Assembly (NCBI GenBank): GCA_024697885.1
Contig: JAILSA010000227.1
Span: 1-7,345, forward strand
Direction of reading: 5' to 3'
Source of the DNA: Eubacterium sp.
GTDB lineage: Bacteria > Bacillota > Clostridia > Lachnospirales > Lachnospiraceae
DNA: 7,345 nt
Below, one piece after another: positions 4,814-7,345 of this stretch. A program made the position numbers and the translations under genes. The number at the start of each line of letters is the position of its first letter. Positions within the stretch are counted from its first letter, which is position 1. The notes under the pieces are model-generated. The model had not been told where the DNA came from. It did not search any database and saw only the letters and a program-made list of their open reading frames with translations.

Positions 4814-5554
4814 ATGCTTCAGGCAGTTTGTATACAGGGCAAAAAACTGGATATGGACCGGGCCCGTCGGTTGGCGGACCAGTTTCAGGTGGACTTAGTG
4901 AAGGTGCCGCCTCAGGGAAAAGACGCCATGTACTTTCTTTTTGACCGAAGTGGCCTGTCTCTGGTTCAGGGCAAAAAGGTCCTCAAGGGAGACCTTACGA
5001 ATATGTTGTCCAGGGTGACGGGAGGTCACCTGGCTCACGAGATTCTTCTCAAGGCGGCCAAGCCGGGAGAGGGAAGGCTCCGGGGAGTAGATGCCACGGC
5101 AGGTATGGGAGAGGATGCCCTGATTTTGGCGGCAGCGGGCTACGAAATGGAACTTTTTGAACACAACCCCATTACGGCGGCCCTATTGCAGGACAGCCTT
5201 TGGCGGGCCAGAAAGCAGCCAGACCTAAAGGACATTGTGGCCAGAATGAAATTGACCCAGGGGGACAGCAAGGACCTGCTCTCGGCCCTGACCTACGAGC
5301 CGGACCTGATTTACCTAGACCCCATGTTTCCCGAGAAGAAAAAAGGTGGGGAAACCAAGAAAAAACTTCAGATGCTCCACCAGATAGAGGCCCCCTGCGC
5401 CGATGAGGAGGACCTGGTTCAGACGGCAATTCAGACAGGGGCAAGAAAGATTGTGATAAAGCGTCCGCCAGAGGGACCATTTTTGGCGGGATTGACCCCA
5501 TCTTATCAGGTGACCAGAAAGGCAGTTCGCTTCGATTGTCTGGTGTTTTCCTGA
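4814..5554 (+). CDS. rsmJ: RsmJ-type 16S rRNA (guanine-N2) methyltransferase
   Basis: A 246-residue class I SAM-dependent methyltransferase, close to the length of E. coli RsmJ (about 250), which methylates N2 of G1516 in 16S rRNA. The SAM-binding glycine motif DATAGMGEDA begins at Asp93. The acidic end of the next strand is in ELFEHNP. The family catalytic motif DPMFP (169-173) is followed by a Lys-rich segment (EKKKGGETKKK), as in RsmJ. The C-terminal KRPP (216-219) and VRFDCLVFS match the E. coli KRPDYAP and HRFDIY ends. The first 75 residues form the variable N-terminal part. AGGGGG (4802-4807) lies six bases before the ATG. The gene sits 31 bases after the tRNA terminator and has no promoter that I can see. 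Methylation of the equivalent G in this species is inferred. Confidence 0.85.
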   Translation: MLQAVCIQGKKLDMDRARRLADQFQVDLVKVPPQGKDAMYFLFDRSGLSLVQGKKVLKGDLTNMLSRVTGGHLAHEILLKAAKPGEGRLRGVDATAGMGEDALILAAAGYEMELFEHNPITAALLQDSLWRARKQPDLKDIVARMKLTQGDSKDLLSALTYEPDLIYLDPMFPEKKKGGETKKKLQMLHQIEAPCADEEDLVQTAIQTGARKIVIKRPPEGPFLAGLTPSYQVTRKAVRFDCLVFS

Positions 5555-5557
5555 GCC

Positions 5558-5586
5558 TTGAAAAAAAGCAGGTCAAATGCTATGAT
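5558..5586 (+). promoter_or_regulatory. Promoter of the amidase gene
   Basis: TTGAAA (5558-5563), a 17-base spacer, and TATGAT (5581-5586, 5/6) preceded by an extended TGC. The predicted start near 5593 gives a leader of about 33 bases and excludes the upstream in-frame ATG at 5536 as the start of the amidase. Confidence 0.75.
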
Positions 5587-5625
5587 ATTCAATGTTTTGA
5601 AAGAAAAAATGGAGGAATGAAAAAA

Positions 5626-6423
5626 ATGAGAAGATTAACATCTATTATATTGAGCTCAGCGCTGATTTTTTCCCTGGCGGCTCAGCCATTTGCCCCAAGG
5701 ACAGGAGCAGCTACTACGGCGACTACAGGAAGCGAGGAGGAGACCAGTCAGACCACAGAGGAGACTAGTCAGGAGACCACCGAGGAAGAAGAGGACAAGA
5801 AGGTGATTGTCATCGACCCAGGTCATCAGACCCATGCTATGTCGGCCCTAGAGCCAAACGGACCGGGCTCATCTGTAATGAAAGCCAAGGTAACAGGTGG
5901 TGCCTGTGGAGTGGCCACAGGATTGCCAGAGTACAAACTCAACCTTCAGGTGGCCAAAAAATTAAAAAAGATTTTGAAGGCCAGAGGCTACAAGGTGGTA
6001 ATGGTTCGCACCAAGAATAATGTTAGGATCTCCAATGTTCAGAGGGCAAAAATCGCCAACAAGAACAAGGCAGATGCCTTTATCCGTATCCACGCCAACA
6101 GCTCCAACTCTTCATCTGTCAAGGGAGCCCTGACCATCGCCCCAACCTCTAAAAATCCTTACATGAAGAAAAAGGTAATTAAGAAGAGTCAGAAGTTGAC
6201 AAAGAAGGTGTTGAAGGCTATGTGCAAGGCTAGTGGAGCCAAGAACCGCGGGGTTATGTACACCGACACCATGACAGGAATCAACTGGTGCAAGGTGCCT
6301 GTGACAATTGTGGAAATGGGCTTTATGAGTAACCCAGGTGAGGACCGAAAAATGGCCAAGGCCTCTTATCAGAAAAAAATTGCCAAGGGCATTGCCAACG
6401 GCATCGACAAGTTTTTGAAATAA
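5626..6423 (+). CDS. Secreted N-acetylmuramoyl-L-alanine amidase (Amidase_3)
   Basis: A 265-residue exported zinc amidase that cuts the bond between MurNAc and the stem peptide. The N-terminus MRRLTSIILSSALIFSLAA is a signal peptide, cut after Ala19 or near Ala28. A Thr/Glu-rich linker (about 29-56, with repeated ETSQ units) leads to the catalytic domain (about 58-265). The expected residues are all present: His67 (IDPGHQ), Glu102 (TGLPEYKLNL), His156 (IRIHANSS) for zinc, and Glu230 (VEMGFMSN) as catalytic base. The IDPGHQ...GPGSS...TGLPE segment resembles CwlC-like clostridial amidases. I chose ATG 5626 because GGAGG (5611-5615) is ten bases upstream, whereas ATG 5617 leaves one base. The latter would add only MKK. 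No cell-wall-binding repeat is attached. The strongly basic catalytic domain may itself bind the wall. Confidence 0.92.
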   Translation: MRRLTSIILSSALIFSLAAQPFAPRTGAATTATTGSEEETSQTTEETSQETTEEEEDKKVIVIDPGHQTHAMSALEPNGPGSSVMKAKVTGGACGVATGLPEYKLNLQVAKKLKKILKARGYKVVMVRTKNNVRISNVQRAKIANKNKADAFIRIHANSSNSSSVKGALTIAPTSKNPYMKKKVIKKSQKLTKKVLKAMCKASGAKNRGVMYTDTMTGINWCKVPVTIVEMGFMSNPGEDRKMAKASYQKKIAKGIANGIDKFLK

Positions 6424-6448
6424 GCCTTTTGAAGACTAGATTTTCAGT

Positions 6449-6477
6449 TTGAAAGTAGGCCCCTAAAATGATAAAAT
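6449..6477 (+). promoter_or_regulatory. Promoter of the kinase-like gene and gltX
   Basis: TTGAAA (6449-6454), a 17-base spacer, and TAAAAT (6472-6477, 5/6) with an upstream TGA giving an extended -10. The start would be near 6484, about 41 bases before the ATG at 6525. No terminator for the preceding amidase is visible between 6424 and this promoter. Confidence 0.7.
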
Positions 6478-6524
6478 AAAGATAGGGATTTACGCACAAT
6501 TTTAAGACTGGAGGTGTAGTTGTT

Positions 6525-7139
6525 ATGAAGAAGGTTATAACAATCACAAGACAATATGGAAGTGGAGGTCGTGAGATTGGCAAGAAGTTGGCGGATGCCT
6601 ATGGTATTCCATTTTATGATAATGAGATCATTACCAATGCCGCCAAGGAAACCGGTTTTGCAGAATCCACCTTTGAGAAGGCAGAGGAGAAGGCAACCAA
6701 CAGTTTGCTCTACTCCCTGGCCATGGGAATGAATGTTTTTGCTGCCCAGGATGTGGGATATGCAGGACTTTCCCTGGATGACAGAATATTTTTGGCTCAG
6801 TCCGATGTCATCCGCAAATTTGCCAAGAACGGCCCATGCGTAATTGTAGGCCGCTGCGCAGATTATATTTTGAGAGATAAGGACAATGTCATCAACCTCT
6901 ATGTGTGGGCGTCACCGGATTTCCGCATTAAGCGCTCCATTGAGGTGGACAATTTGCCAAAGGAAAAAGCGGCAGAGCTTGTGTTGAAAAAAGACAAGAG
7001 CCGCGCGAACTATTACAAGTATCATACGGGAGACCGCTGGGACAATGTTTTGAACTACGAGTTGGCCATTCGCAGCGACCTCTGCGGCATTGACGGCAGT
7101 GTAGATTGTCTCAAGGCATATCTAGACCGTATGAAATGA
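6525..7139 (+). CDS. Cytidylate kinase-like family protein
   Basis: A 204-residue P-loop protein of the cytidylate kinase-like family (Cytidylate_kin2). The opening ITITRQYGSGGREIGKKLADAYGIPFYDNEII is typical. A glycine-rich phosphate-binding loop covers residues 12-20, and it deviates from the classic GxxxxGK[ST] of true CMP kinase. VGRCADY (108-114) is the second family landmark, and the C-terminal RSDLCGID is also usual. The true substrate of this family is not established, so CMP kinase activity should not be assumed. GGAGGTG (6510-6516) is eight bases before the ATG. The gene is 20 bases ahead of gltX without a terminator, so the two probably share one transcript from the promoter at 6449. 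Confidence 0.9.
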   Translation: MKKVITITRQYGSGGREIGKKLADAYGIPFYDNEIITNAAKETGFAESTFEKAEEKATNSLLYSLAMGMNVFAAQDVGYAGLSLDDRIFLAQSDVIRKFAKNGPCVIVGRCADYILRDKDNVINLYVWASPDFRIKRSIEVDNLPKEKAAELVLKKDKSRANYYKYHTGDRWDNVLNYELAIRSDLCGIDGSVDCLKAYLDRMK

Positions 7140-7156
7140 TAAAGAGAGGATTTTAA

Positions 7157-7345
<189 letters not shown>

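Noticed and set aside
5172..5576. 134-codon minus-strand frame antisense to the rRNA methyltransferase
   Set aside because: Pro/Ser/Gly-rich low-complexity product with no motif; the plus strand encodes all RsmJ landmarks.
5536..5625. Upstream in-frame extension of the amidase from ATG 5536
   Set aside because: It overlaps the methyltransferase gene, has no ribosome binding site, and starts upstream of the predicted transcription start near 5593.
6424..6460. GCCT/AGGC and TTTCA/TGAAA symmetries as an amidase terminator
   Set aside because: Stems are too short and no T run follows; the stretch overlaps a good promoter.

Overview
The window looks like a chromosomal segment from a Gram-positive, low-to-moderate GC Clostridia bacterium, most likely Lachnospiraceae. 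The evidence is the strong GGAGG ribosome binding sites, the TTGACA/TATAAT-like promoters, the infC-rpmI-rplT operon behind an attenuator leader, and secreted proteins with SGSAV-type pentad repeats and Pro/Thr/Ser linkers. Both tRNA genes lack an encoded CCA. Genus cannot be read from this sequence.

Layout. At the left edge is the 3' part of a tRNA-Leu(UAA) gene. It is followed after 25 bases by two small DUF4190-like membrane proteins (103-504 and 516-887). Converging on them, and overlapping by 30 bp, is a minus-strand DUF2752 membrane protein (858-1286). A divergent promoter region (about 1316-1388) separates this from the translation operon infC-rpmI-rplT (1577-2687). Ahead of infC is a leader with two mutually exclusive helices, one of them an intrinsic terminator, as expected for L20-controlled attenuation. 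infC itself appears to start at AUC. A strong terminator (2712-2750) closes the operon.

Next is a secreted M14 metallopeptidase (2782-4587) with repeat linker and Ig-like domains. A self-contained tRNA transcription unit follows (promoter, tRNA-Leu with anticodon AAG, terminator; 4597-4782). It is notable for the rare A34 Leu anticodon and a perfect 12-bp inverted repeat straddling the promoter. Then come an RsmJ-type 16S rRNA methyltransferase (4814-5554), a secreted N-acetylmuramoyl-L-alanine amidase (5626-6423) behind its own promoter, and an apparent operon of a cytidylate kinase-like protein and gltX (6525 to the window edge).

Functionally the region mixes translation genes (tRNAs, IF3, L35, L20, rRNA methylase, GluRS) with two exported cell-wall enzymes. 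The predicted cuts of those two enzymes in the peptidoglycan stem peptide are complementary. I found no mobile element, CRISPR array, or clearly new multi-gene system. The least explained signals are the inverted repeat at the tRNA promoter, the AAG tRNA, and the uncharacterised membrane gene trio.
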